Below are positions 46,750 through 58,097 of a stretch of 64,000 nucleotides of DNA, one piece after another. Position numbers and translations under genes: made by a program. Positions within the stretch are counted from its first letter, which is position 1. Each line of letters starts with the position of its first letter. The notes below the pieces were generated by a model. The model had not been told where the DNA came from, made no database searches, and saw nothing but the letters and a program-made list of their open reading frames with translations. The DNA comes from Plectosphaerella cucumerina (Eukaryota; Ascomycota; Sordariomycetes; Glomerellales; Plectosphaerellaceae), in the NCBI GenBank assembly GCA_020746995.1, contig JAGPXD010000006.1, forward strand, positions 1,984,001 to 2,048,000, written 5' to 3'.

Positions 46750-47096
46750 TCACCATGAGGCCTGGAGGTATTGAACTCGGAGAGACGCGTCGTGTTTGAT
46801 GCCAAGTCTCGAAAAGCAGGGGTCGTGGATCTCCGGCCGCTATATCGGGAGCTCCACCATGCGGCCGAAAGAGGTCAAGCCCCTGCTTTGTCATCCACCA
46901 CACTCGGAACCTCGCCCGAATCATGACGCCGGTATACTCAGCAACTTCACAGATTGACCAAGTCACACTCATCAACAGTTTGTTGCATTTGAATACCGTC
47001 TCAGGGACCCTCCAATTGGTCTTTTTGTTTTCAACAAATACCTCGAATTAGAACCGCGCGTTGCACGCCGGGCCTGCGCCCACACCCGCCGCTCCG
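46750..47096. other. Short intergenic region upstream of the sirtuin gene
   Basis: About 350 bases, AT-richer than the flanks, hold the sirtuin promoter and leader. The in-frame TTG at 47061 is not a credible start. Confidence 0.45.
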
Positions 47097-48329
47097 ATGC
47101 GCAAGCCTTTGATGCGCATTCCCTACACGGACCTGCTCGCACCGCCGACGCTCATCCCCAGGAACGCCAATACACTGCCAGGCGCCCTTGCCGCTCTGCA
47201 GACTTTCTTCACCGCGCCATCACCCGCCGGCCTGCCGGACTCGACTGTCGTTCTCTCGGGTGCAGGGCTGTCCGTGGCGAGTGGCCTCGCCGACTACCGC
47301 GGACCCAAAGGCACATATCGCGTCAACAAGACGTATCGGCCCATCTACTATCACGAGTTCCTCGGCAACCACGAGGCGCGGAAGCGGTACTGGGCCAGGA
47401 GCTTCCTAGGATGGACATCGCTGCACAAGGCCTCGCCCAACGCCGGCCACCACGCCATCAAGGCTTTGGGTGATCTCGGCTTCGTCCGCAGCGTCATCAC
47501 ACAGAATGTCGATTCTTTTCACCCCCAGGCCCATCCCGCAGTTCTCACGCTCGAGCTCCACGGCTACCTACGGGCGACCGTCTGCGTGACGTGTCGAACC
47601 GAGTACCCCAGGGACGCATTTCAAGACGAGCTCGCGCGCCTCAACCCCCGGTGGGCAGCCTTCCTCGAGGAGGTCCTGGCCACGGGCGCCCTTGACACCG
47701 AGGACCCCGATGAGCGCAAGGCCAAGGGCATGCGCAGCAACCCCGACGGTGACGTCGACGTCCCTGACGCCCCTTACACCACTTTCCGCTACCCGGCGTG
47801 CCCGACGTGCCTCGCCTCGCCACCCGTGTCCGCCGAGGGCATGCGGCACGTCGTCCAGGTGGACGACGACGGCGCGTGGAACCCCGCCAGCACGGGAGGC
47901 ATCCTCAAACCAGCGGTGGTCATGTTCGGGGAGAGCATCGCCAGCGACGTCAAGACAGCAGCCGAGGAGGCAATCGACGGCGCCGGCAAGCTGCTCATCC
48001 TCGGCACATCGCTGGCCACTTTTTCCGCATGGCGGCTCGCCCGGCGCGCCCTCGACCGCGGCATGCCCATCGCCATCGTCAACACGGGCGGCGTGCGCAA
48101 CGAGGAACACTTCCACCGCGATCTGGACTGGAAACAAAAGGGCGAGCAGCGTGTACGCATCGAGCTGTCGACAGACCGGGTGCTCCCGGCGCTGGTCGGC
48201 GAGTTCAGACAGAAGCACCTTTCAGGCCCGGCTGACGTGGCGGCCGAGGTGGCGGGAAGGGAGCAGGCGGCAGCGGCGGCGGATTCGGAGAGGAGAAACC
48301 ACGGTGTATTCAAGGACTTGCTATCGTAG
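47097..48329 (+). CDS. Class II sirtuin (SIRT4-like NAD-dependent deacylase)
   Basis: A 410-aa single-exon frame starts at ATG 47097. Sirtuin motifs in order: VVLSGAGLSVASGLADYRG (NAD-binding, about residue 52), VITQNVDSFH (about 135), catalytic His in LELHGYL (about 155), zinc Cys pairs CVTC (about 163) and CPTC (about 238), then GGILKPAVVMFGES, LILGTSLATFSAWRL and IAIVNTGG. The N-terminal SIRT4-like spacing and the GAGLS motif place it in class II, whose members often act in mitochondria on lysine acyl groups or by ADP-ribosylation. The N-terminus is short but not obviously a presequence, so location is uncertain. It uses NAD, whose last synthesis step is encoded at 54-57 kb in the window. 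Confidence 0.92.
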   Translation: MRKPLMRIPYTDLLAPPTLIPRNANTLPGALAALQTFFTAPSPAGLPDSTVVLSGAGLSVASGLADYRGPKGTYRVNKTYRPIYYHEFLGNHEARKRYWARSFLGWTSLHKASPNAGHHAIKALGDLGFVRSVITQNVDSFHPQAHPAVLTLELHGYLRATVCVTCRTEYPRDAFQDELARLNPRWAAFLEEVLATGALDTEDPDERKAKGMRSNPDGDVDVPDAPYTTFRYPACPTCLASPPVSAEGMRHVVQVDDDGAWNPASTGGILKPAVVMFGESIASDVKTAAEEAIDGAGKLLILGTSLATFSAWRLARRALDRGMPIAIVNTGGVRNEEHFHRDLDWKQKGEQRVRIELSTDRVLPALVGEFRQKHLSGPADVAAEVAGREQAAAAADSERRNHGVFKDLLS

Positions 48330-48355
48330 GCCCCCGGCTGTATAGATACGGAAAT

Positions 48356-49039
48356 CTAGAAGAAGCTCGACATGCCCGTGCCCTGCTGCGTCTTGACGCT
48401 CCCCGTCGTGTCTGGTGTCGCGGCGGCGGGGGCCGGCTTTTCCGGGGCGGCGGCCTCGGTCTTGGATCGGGGGGTCTGCTTGTCTTTCCGCTGGTCGCGT
48501 GTGATTTCTTCGCGCTGGATCTCTTTGAGGACTGTAGCACGACCAAGTCAGCAATCATGTCTCCCAGCGTCAATAGCAAGGGGAGAAAAGAACGTACTAT
48601 CCGCCCACTCCTGCTCCTTCGCCGCATTTCCTGCGCCTAGTGCCTTTTCAACATCAAACTTCTCCCCGCGCTGTATCCGCTCAACGACCTCACGGAGCAG
48701 ACCGATGCGCACATCCGTCTGGCGCATAAACGTCTCGAAGCTCTGGCGCAGGGATATCGAGTTAATGGCCATGGAGCCGATGAGGAGGAAGACGACGATG
48801 TAAAATGTGGCGGGGTTCCATTGGCGCGAGCGCTTGGGGCGGACGCGCTGGATCATGGGGTCGTCGGGGAGGCGCTCCTCGCGGCGGAAGGGCTTGGGGA
48901 TGAGGGAGCGCCAGAAGGCGGGTTGGGCGACGGTCGGGAGGGAGCTGGAGAGGCGTGTTTGGGTGGGGATGGCGGCGCGGGGGAGGAGGGCGCGTCGCAG
49001 GGTCGCTGCTGTGCAGGGGGGGAGGGTTCGTGAGGCCAT
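48356..49039 (-). CDS. DUF5321-like mitochondrial membrane protein
   Basis: Exons 49039..48598 and 48531..48356 (GTACGT donor, CTACAG acceptor, phase 1) give 205 aa. The ATG at 49039 is preferred over an upstream in-frame ATG because the protein then begins MASRTLPPCTAATLRRALLP, a basic presequence. A transmembrane segment lies at about 78-94 (PATFYIVVFLLIGSMA). The following LRQSFETFMRQTDVRIGLL, LREVVERIQRGEKFDVE and coiled KEIQREEITRDQ are the conserved helical part of the fungal DUF5321 family. The tail is disordered Ala/Pro/Lys. The role of the family is unknown to me. The stop is 26 bases from the sirtuin stop on the opposite strand, so the 3' UTRs must overlap. Confidence 0.85.
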
Positions 49040-49560
49040 TGTCGGGTTTGGTGTTGGTGGTGTTGAAGTTTGGAGATGGTGGATGGGTGGAAAATCGAGG
49101 CTTGGATTCGGAGAGTGGTCCTGAGGTTGAGGTCCGTGCATGGAGACTTCTGGACCCTGGACGCTGCTTTGGCCGTGGACAGTGCGTAGTCACAGTGTGT
49201 GAAAGTGGCCCCTTTCTGGTGGCTGGCATGGCGGAAGCTGGACATTATATTGTTTGGACAGACGGGAAGCAAACGGAGTGCCGCTTGGTAGCAATCAATT
49301 TGACACCTGATTGGTTCCGAAAGTAACCAAGTGGCACTCCCAGCGCAAACAAAATGCTGCTTATGGGCGGGGAGCAGCTGCCCTTAAAGCCCCCCTCTTC
49401 TCTTCTCAACTGTCCACCACGCTCACAACTTCTCAAGATCAGCCCAACACCTCAATCCTTTCTAGACTTCCTTATATACTCTATCGAGATGAACGTCGTC
49501 ATGAAATGAGACAGAGTTATCTTATGTCAGCGCCTTACCCCTCCATTCGAATGTTGGACT
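49040..49560. other. DUF5321 gene promoter and boundary of the repeat-derived block
   Basis: About 520 bases upstream of the DUF5321 gene, with an ATTGG (reverse CCAAT) at about 49310. The sequence changes character toward lower GC at the right. Confidence 0.4.
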
Positions 49561-52500
49561 GGTCCTTGACACGGACGTCGCACCCATCATCAAACTTCCA
49601 AGCATGTTGCCCCTGGAATCACGCCACCGCCTCTCAGCACCCCAAGGCACCCGAAAGACCTTACATTGATCATGGAGCCATGTTATGAGCTCCTTGAAAC
49701 ACCTCCCATCTGAGAACTGGGCCCTCGAACACCACCGACTCCGAGGCAGCCTGCTCCTTTCCCCCATGACGCTGCGAGCAGTTCCGACGAACCCGACCTC
49801 GGCTTGAAGACCTTCTCTCATCGATCAAAGCAAGCATCTTATTCGAAACCTCGCTGCCGATACCATCCTTCCGGGCCCACAGACCATCCATTTCAAGAAG
49901 TCATCTCCCCTGTCCACGAGCCCAGAAGCATGACATCGGGCAATGCCAGTCCTGCCTTCTCAAAACAATTGGCCGCCTGTTCCTCCCATATTTTCTCCCA
50001 GGGAGTTACCGATTGATATTCGGTCGGCCTACATTGGCTTGTGACCGGCAGTACCCCTCAGCAAGAGCTTTGAGCATCCTGGCACAGACACCGGCCATCG
50101 TGAACAACGTATTGTCCGCGTCACAGTCCACCAAATGTCTGCCCGTCTCTTCGAAGCATCTACAGACTTCGACTCCGGTCGACGATCAAGACGATCCTTA
50201 GTCACATTCGACAAGAAGGATACTGTCACCTGTCCCCTGCCGGATGCCGAAAGGCACCTTTCCCGACGACGCAACGGCCCGATTGAACGGGAACTTGATT
50301 CGGAGTACAACCAGGACACCGAATTCAGGCGTGAAGACACGAAGTCGAGGTTGTTCCCGCAAGAGAGCTACAGAGTTGATGTCTGGTCAAACCAAATCAC
50401 CAGGTATTGCAGCTGTGCTCATGGAATCCGGGCCCCTCAGGACGCCCAAGACAAAGACACCTTATTCCTCCAGGCTCGGATACCGCACGAGGATCTCAAG
50501 GCCGATGCATCTGCCAGAGTGGTCGCGGCTATGATCATGTCTGGTCAATCCGCCGGCCCGAACATGACGTTCGACAGGCGAAGCAGTCCGCCGCATGCCC
50601 GTTGACAGGGCTCAAATCATTGAGTTCTTCTCGGCTGCGTTGCCCACTTCCCTCGAGACGATCTGGATCGCATATGACACATGCAAAGGCGACAACAAGT
50701 TCAAGCACCATGTCATGTGCGATGTCCCATACATCCAAACTGGATCTGGGTTACCATCAATGTTCTTGCCGGGCTTCTCGGGACCCTCGCGGAGATCTTC
50801 ACATATACCGTCCAGAAATGATGGGGCGCCCCTTACCCGCGTTCAATGAGGGCTTCTCCAACAACGGGTGCCACTCCTCAGGGCACACTGCAAGCCGGAC
50901 TTGCCCCTCTTCGTTTTCACAGAGCCAGGACCTGGCTTTCGATGCTGGTGCTGGTACAGAAACAAGCCGAACCGTGCGGGGAGCCAGCCCCGTTCAAGTA
51001 CGGCCTGTCCCCGAATCAGCTCAACGCAGCTGCCACCGCTGGTTCACCTCCCTCAAAGCCTGGAGATGTCATGGCCAACACGACGACCGCCCCACTCACG
51101 TCTTGGTCCGGACGTTCAATGTCCCAGAGTCGCCGGTATGGATGGATCGTCACGTAGGGTCGGTCTTTGCCTTCCCAGAAGCGGACATCCCTGACTCGGA
51201 GGACACGGTCCTGTTCCTCGAGCCAGACGTTGTAAATGTGTCCGTGCAAAGATTCGTACCCGATCAGCCTTCCTTTCCATGCGCGTGGCGACATCTTGTC
51301 CGCAGCGTCAGGCTTTGTCGCTCCCTTTTTGAGGACACAGGCTGTGCAGCCGTATGTACGGAGATGTCGGATGTGTGGTTTGTGGAGACGTTCATCACGT
51401 CCCAGCGCTCTGGAGACCTTCTCTTGGGGTGAAAGCTTGTTCACCCCGCACCTTGTGTACCACCCTGGCTCCCACCAGGTTCGACTGCCTTCCACAATCC
51501 ACGGATTGGAGGGAAGGTCTTACGGTCTAGGCACGACAGCCGATACTCGACTTCTATGTTCAAGGGCAGCGTGCTCATGCCACAGGCTCAGTGCTCAGCC
51601 GAGTCTACGTGTCGGGCCCATTGACAGACTCTCGATTCCATTGGACGGATTCCAACACGAGAAGATTCTCTATCGCAAAGCCCCCCATCGACCGTGGAGT
51701 GTCACGCCCGCCGAATGGGAGCCGGACTGCCAGATGAGATGACAACTGTGGGAGATCCAGCAGGAATACTGGCGTCAGCTCCTGGCGTCAGCTCGGAGAG
51801 CCATCTGCGAGAGGTTCGGCTCGATCATCGAACCATGCCGGCTCAAGAACCCAACCTTGACTGGAAAGAACGACTCGGGGGCCGTGGCCGCCGAGATCTT
51901 GGCCAAGTATGCCCATGACTGTCCCGAGGCGATCATGCACAAGATTCACCCGGGCTACGTCTCATCACCCGAGTTCCAGACCGCGAAAAGGTCGAAATGG
52001 ATGCCCCCAACAACCCTGTCACGACCTGTGGTACCATGCATTGTACCAGGCTGGAGGCGACCAATCGGCCTGAGCAATTTGCTGCCATTTTCAACGCACC
52101 AGACTTCCCCAAACCCAGAATCTCCGTCCGCTCCATTCACACCGGCACCAAGAGGACAAAGTCGGAGGAAAGGCGAATTTTGGCAAAACCATTCACATCA
52201 CTATCCCTCGCTACAGCAGTCAAGACCGATTTCAGAACGAGGTTGGCGAATGCAGCAGCACCCAGCTAGTCAACATCGAATGAATGTCCCCCAGCCCCGG
52301 GCCATGGAGCCAACTACAATACACCCCACTACACTCGCAGGACTTGAGCGCGAACAAGATGAAGCATGATGGATCGCAGCGCACTGTGTCGTCCGCCGCA
52401 CGTCCATCTATCTGTCTCGGGCTGTGATCAAATCTCAGTCACCTTTGGGCATGTCAGGCATTATGCCTCCCCAAGGGGGCAATACCAATGTCGCCAACGT

Positions 52501-54180
52501 CACACATACCCACAGCAGCAAACGTTCTCAGATGGCTCTCCTATCACGGCTTGAGCTTGTTCCACTTCTCGATGAGCAGCAGAGCCGTGTTGTTTGATAT
52601 CTTCGGAACCAGCTTCTTCACTGTTTCGTACAGCTGGTAGGGGCTGAGACCATCCGGAGTTCAATCCATTGACAAAACTCCACCCCCGGGCCCCGACAAC
52701 ATCGTTGTATATCATGCCTTCTTGTTGGAAGCTCTATAATCAATCTCAACGGTTCGGCGTGGACGCTTACCCTGACTACACAGGGCAGGAACTTGAAACC
52801 ATACGCCGAAGAAGTTGCCATCCACTGCGTGGCTATTGCCTGGCTCGGGTTTCGACGCCAAGTCATCAGAGACCTCAACAGGCCTCGGTCGGCATCCCTC
52901 GTGGATCACGCCTTGGCTCGCAGTGGACCCGGCAACAGTGTGTCGCTTTTGGCGCCTGTAGGCACTCAGCCGCCACGCCACGGAAGATCATTGATCTCAA
53001 CAGCGTCGCCAGTCAATGCTGGTGGGGGCTGGTTGGCTCACATCATGTCCGAGAGCCGAAACTCGAACAAGAATGCGACGTCATCAAGCAATTCATGATC
53101 CATGAGGTTTACGATTGAAGGAGTGCCTCACATGGCGGCCATGGCTCCAATGATGTACTCCTCATTTCCTTCTTCGACCTGACTCGCCCTGTCCCAAGTT
53201 GGCAGGCATGAGGAGCTTAGGTCGCGCGTCACAATACGTGCAGACAAGTCAACAGTCGATTGCATCCACCATCATGCACTCCTTCTGACATTACCCGGAC
53301 ACTGATCACGGCAGAGAAATCCTTTCCCAGAGGGAACCCACCAACCCAAGAACCTAACTTGGATGTTCAGAGAAGCAGCCAACCCCTGACTCCATATGCG
53401 GGCCCAGAGAGACCACGAACCAAGCCATTATTGGTTGCGGTTCCTCTGGAAGATGGTGAGATGCCAGCCATCTCCTCACCAACAACCGACAGATGCACTT
53501 CGATGTGCCGTTCCCCGGGCCCAATGATCCCACCGACCGAGCCCAGTACTGGCAGCTTAAGAGTGAGGAGCTCCGTCGGCATACAGGAAACTCAGAGGCC
53601 GACTTGAGTGACGACACTGATGTACTGGCTGACGAGCCGGTCGCTTCCACACATGAAGGCAATGCTGAACCTTGTGGGCATGGGGGTCGATCACCCGACT
53701 TCAACGGTCCTCGGGTGGCCGCTTCGACCAAGACGAACCTCATCAAGCGGTTCACAATGTCCCGGCAGTGGATGACCAGGTACTATGTCCCTTTGTGGCT
53801 GGGAGTGATTGTAGTATCCCTGGATGTGATGGATGACATCTCGACGACGCGATCAAGCGAATTGGGATCCCGTCAGAGCGCCTCGAGCTTGGTGGCTCCG
53901 TCGTAATGACGGAGGATCACCGTGCGTCTTCTCAGCCAACATCAAGCAGGGAAGATGGCTTTGGGGCACAATGGCCGCGCCGGTGCTTGGAACTGTCGAA
54001 TTCCTCGAGATGTCTTCAGAGAGGACAACTCGTTGCCATCACTCAACGCCGGCTCAGAGATCTAACATCACCATGAACCTCCTCACCGGATCTGACGATG
54101 ACGTCGGAACCAACCTGAACCCGCTGCCGATGGGAAAGTACAAGACTCGTTCCTGTTCCTCTGAGCAGCACATTCTATAC
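49560..54180. mobile_element. Decayed retrotransposon-derived mosaic (Ty1/Copia-like)
   Basis: No intact gene lies in these 4.6 kb, but several short patches look like retrotransposon polyprotein. The clearest is the minus-strand integrase piece at 51016-51495. Plus-strand 51740-51960 (LLASARRAICERFGSIIEP) resembles Gag. Minus-strand 50600-50850 (GTSHMTWCLNLLS) resembles the Asp-Ser-Gly-type protease zone with the catalytic part changed. A minus patch at 52554-52640 (SPYQLYETVKKLVPK, ALLLIEKWNKLKP) is protein-like but unassigned. Strands and order do not match one Gag-PR-INT-RT element, so the block is a mosaic of nested or rearranged fragments. No long terminal repeats were recognised. Bounds are approximate. 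Confidence 0.5.
51016..51495 (-). pseudogene. Ty1/Copia integrase fragment
   Basis: An open frame of 159 codons holds KPHIRHLRTYGCTACVLKK, KMSPRAWKGRLIGYES, HGHIYNVWLEEQDRVLRVR and DVRFWEGKD, the conserved end of Copia integrase that leads into the reverse transcriptase linker. The catalytic DDE region upstream and any reverse transcriptase downstream are missing or scrambled. It cannot encode an active element. The frame has stayed open although the flanks are broken. Confidence 0.65.
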
Positions 54181-54303
54181 TAGACACATAGCACATTTGC
54201 ATCTTGAGAGAATCGACTTCCATTAATTGATGAGCATGAACACAGATGACCTCGTAGATTTGCGTGATATGCATCACCTGCAGCAGATTTGATCCAGTAT
54301 GCT

Positions 54304-56940
54304 CTACGCCTTTGCGGCCGACTTGGCCTTGGCCTTGCGCTTCGCAATCTTCTCCAGCTCCCAGTCGATCTTCCTGAAGCTCCAAGAGTTCCAGAAGGGC
54401 GGGTACAGGAACGGCCGCAGGTCGAATCTGTTGTCGTCGGGGGCTGTGAAAAAGTCAGCACGTCAAAACCAAAGCAGAGCATCAGGCGTCGTCTGCGAAA
54501 CATACAGTAGTCGTTGCTACCACGGTCAGTACATTGGTCAGAAAGCGGTGGGTGGGGAGACTCACCAGTGGAGGGAAGGCGTCAAAGTCGTCATCTTGTG
54601 GCCTGAACATGGTCAGTATGTCGTGAGTGCGGCTTCGAGCGGAAGACCCACGGTTGATGGCGTAGTAATGGAAGAATGTCTTGACCTTGTGGGCGATGTG
54701 GTCCTGCTCGTACCGCGGTGCGTCGTCCTCGGCCCTCTCTTCGCGGTCGGCGCTCCAATCGTGGGACAGGCGCTGGAACATGCCAAAAGGCCCCAGCTTG
54801 TTCACCTTTCTCAGGCGACCCATGATGGACAGCTCCTGGTAGGTGAAACCCATGTCGGCCTCATCTGGGAATGTGTCAGTACTCGAGTCGACCATGGCTG
54901 ATCGTGGTAACTCACCGTCCTGCACGTAGGTCTCGGTAATGGGCTCAAGCTCGGCGGTCGGCACGGCCGTCAAGAACTCATTCAGGCACGGGATGCCAAA
55001 GTCCTTCTCAGCCCATGCAATGAATCGCTTCAGGTCCGCCTTGTCGATACTTCCAATTGGGTTGATATCGGCGCTGGAGCAGTCGTACTTTGTCAGGTAA
55101 CCGCGCAGGCTCTCGCCGACGTTTGCGCTGCCCAGGACCAGAAGGCTGCCGCCGCCGGGGCGGTTCCTCGCCGTGGGGATGATCTGGCCAAACTCGTAGG
55201 CGGTGACCATGCGGATGCGCGCCTGGAGACACTGCAGCATGAGGTTCTCCTGCTGGGTGCCGCCCTCGACCTTGAACTTTGGCTCGAAGTTGAGCTGGCT
55301 CGTGACGAGGCTCTTCTGGGCGTTGTAGATGTCGTCAATGTCGAGGTCGACGTGGTAGCTTCCGATGGCGGCGGAGAGGTCCTTGGCACGCTGGCGGGTC
55401 TCCTTGGAGCTCTGCTTCTTCATGCCCATGTAGATGGTGGTGAAAATCTGGTTGCACAGGGCCTGCGGGGTCTTGGGCAGGACATCGCCGTCGTACTTGG
55501 CAATGCGTCGCACGTCCTCGATGACGGTCTTGTTGCCCTCCTCAATGGCCTTGATGACGATGCGGCACATGGAGAAGACGATGGTGGCGGTCGCGCACGA
55601 ATCGATGCCACCACTGAGCGGGACGAGGTAGCCAGCTGACTTGGAGCGGCGAAGATAGTCCCAGAGGTAGCAGCCACCGCAGAGGGCGATCTCCTCCTCG
55701 ACAGTGTGGAAGCGAGGCTTGATGGGGAGAGAGGGGCGGACGGTGATGTCCAGGTCGGCGCTCTCGGGGCTCAGCTCGTACTTTGTCTGGACCCTCTGGT
55801 ACTTGGCGGTAGATCGGGCAGCCTGTAGGCCGCGCGAGGCAGCCGACCGGTGCGCCCTGACCTCCTCGAGGTCGATTGTGGCAGTAACAACCTCGACCTC
55901 GTTGAGGCTGAACTGGGAGCCTTGGGCGACAATGTCGCCGTTGACGATGATCATGGCGCAGCCGTCGTAGTACTCGCGCCCGCCGTCGACGCCCTGCTGG
56001 TTGCTGTAGAGGTAGATGCCGCCAGCCTTGCGAGTGGCCTCCATGATTAGCTGCAGCCGCACATCGAGCTTCTGCAGCGAGAAATGACTGCCGCTGGAGT
56101 TGAGGAAGATCTCCACGCCGTCCTGTCGGGATGTTAGGCAGAGGCGGGAGAGTGGGTGACGAAGGACATACCAGGGAGGCGGCGATGTGAGGGCTCTGAG
56201 GCGTCCAAAGCTCCTCACAGGACTCTGCGCCGATGCAGGTGTCAGGGGTGGAAATGACAGCATCGCCAAAGATGACGTGAGTCTCGCCTTGAAGCTCCTG
56301 CATCATGCGCGGGAGGTGGTACTCCTCTGTCTGCCGCTCGTGCATCCAAGGGGTGAAGTGGCGCATCTCCCGGTAGAGACCGTCGTTGGCAAGGAACATC
56401 TTGGGACGGATGGCCAGGATCTTGGAGTCGAGGCAGATGATGCGGCAGTTGAAGCGCTGGTTGCGATGCTGGACCGGCATGCCAATATCTGCGAGGGTGA
56501 GTTGGTGTGCGGGAGGCGAGGGGATCAAAGTACGAACCTAGGAGGATGCCATGGCAGCTCTCATCGAGGAGAATGCGGCGAAGGCTCTCCCAGCAGTGGA
56601 GGTACAGGTCTATCTGGAGTTAGATGGTCGAATGGACGAGGGGTGTGTGAGCGCACCTTGCTCGAGGAAGTGGTCGAGGCAGCCATAGCCGGTGATCTCC
56701 AGCTCCTTGACTGGTGTCAGTATCTCGTTTCTTCAGCGGCCAAGTCTAGGAAACGCACCGGACCGACGCGGAGTCTGGCTCCAGCCGCCTTGGCCTTCTG
56801 GATACTCTCGATGATGCGGGCAACATTGCCATCCCACTGTGCCGGTCAGCAAACATCGTCGGAGAGGGCGGAATGGCAAACAATACATCAAGAGCCCATT
56901 GGTTGAGCGAGCATGTCGCGACGGTCACGAGGTGGCCCAT
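54304..56940 (-). CDS. qns1: Glutamine-dependent NAD+ synthetase
   Basis: Ten exons: 56940..56887, 56836..56759, 56705..56657, 56609..56538, 56488..56172, 56122..54916, 54864..54652, 54602..54566, 54516..54506 and 54443..54304, giving 725 aa (yeast Qns1 is 714). The N-terminal nitrilase-like glutaminase has catalytic Glu45 (GPELEITGYG), Lys114 (RPKMFLANDG) and Cys175 (GAESCEELW). The synthetase domain has the pyrophosphate loop VPLSGGIDSCATA near 357, GTQQENLMLQCLQARIR, and LLVLGSANVGESLRGY. It makes NAD from deamido-NAD, ATP and glutamine, the last step of de novo and salvage synthesis. Exon 9 is an 11-base microexon: with it the frame reads CNDYSPDDNRFDLRPF as in the family. Intron 6 (51 bases) is in frame and stop-free. 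The tail is Lys/Ala-rich. Confidence 0.95.
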
Positions 56941-58097
56941 GCTGGCCAGTCGTGTGGTGTTTGCTGCGGGGGAGTTTGGTGATGTCTGGGCGGAGGTTTT
57001 GAGTCGGATGTGTCAGTGACGGTGGATGAAGCGAGTGAAGTCCGAGTTCGGCAAACCTCGGGGTTGGATCCCACCAGCACTTTGCTGGTGAAGGACGCCG
57101 GAAAGCCACGAGGGGAACATTGTATTCTACTGCAGATATCAGATAAGGGTTTAGATACATGAAACTACAGTCCTGTCATTTCTAGAGTCTCTCGAAGCCC
57201 AATCCGTTCATCATGGTGCAAACAAACATGCTTTGCGTGAGGTGATTCACTGACGCGACGCAGTGATACCGAGCCACCTGTGGCCACCTGAGAACCGGCC
57301 TACTTGGACTCCAGGGATCACGGACGCAAACGTCATGCTCTATGGCCAAAGCTTGTGAAAGAACCTCTGATTTCGGATCATCACAAATCAAGAGCCACTG
57401 TGTAGACTCGGATGCCTTGAAATTGAAAGAACCGGAGCACACGCCCTGGTGACCTAGGATCATCTTGCTTTGCGGCGATGATGCGGTTTGCCGAGGCCTC
57501 AAAGTGAAGAAAGAAAGCCACGGCTGCAGGGTGATTCAGGCAGGCTGCTAGCGACCAACTTGAACGGCCCAGGATGCGCCAGGCAGGAGCAGGTACCAAC
57601 CAATGGGAAGGAGCAAGCCAAACAGTCACCCCGAGTTCTTTCCCCACTCTCCCTCAAATGGCAGTGGCACAATGCTAGGCTGCAGGCTGCTACACCACCC
57701 CAGCGCACCCCAATGCCATCCCATTAATAAAGGCGCCTCAAACCCTCTGTTCCTGTTCAAAAGCCTTCACGAACAAGACGCCTTTATTCACCAAGCCCAC
57801 ACCTCGATCTTTCCAAAGGCTTTCAAATTTAGAAGCCACCTCAAACCGTAAGCCCGCTCCTGCCACCTTCCTGACAGGAGGAAGTGCATATAAGCCGGCC
57901 GTGCTCTCTCTGTTTCCATCCTCCCCTCCTCTCCAGTCAACCAACCACATCGAACCCCACCACCCTTCTTCCGCCACCTGCGACCGCAAACCAACACCTC
58001 CCAGCTGACATCTTTCGCACGACAGTCCGCCGTCAACATCTCCACTCTACACTCTTCTCTCACCCAAACCAACAACTACACAACTACAAACGTCAAG
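56941..58097. promoter_or_regulatory. Bidirectional promoter between qns1 and skp1
   Basis: About 1.16 kb separates divergent starts. A CCAAT lies at about 57600, and the last 100 bases before skp1 are a CT/CA-rich leader. No frame with a domain was seen. Confidence 0.5.

Noticed and set aside
47061..47096. Upstream sirtuin start at 47061
   Set aside because: The codon is TTG and no family feature lies before the ATG at 47097.
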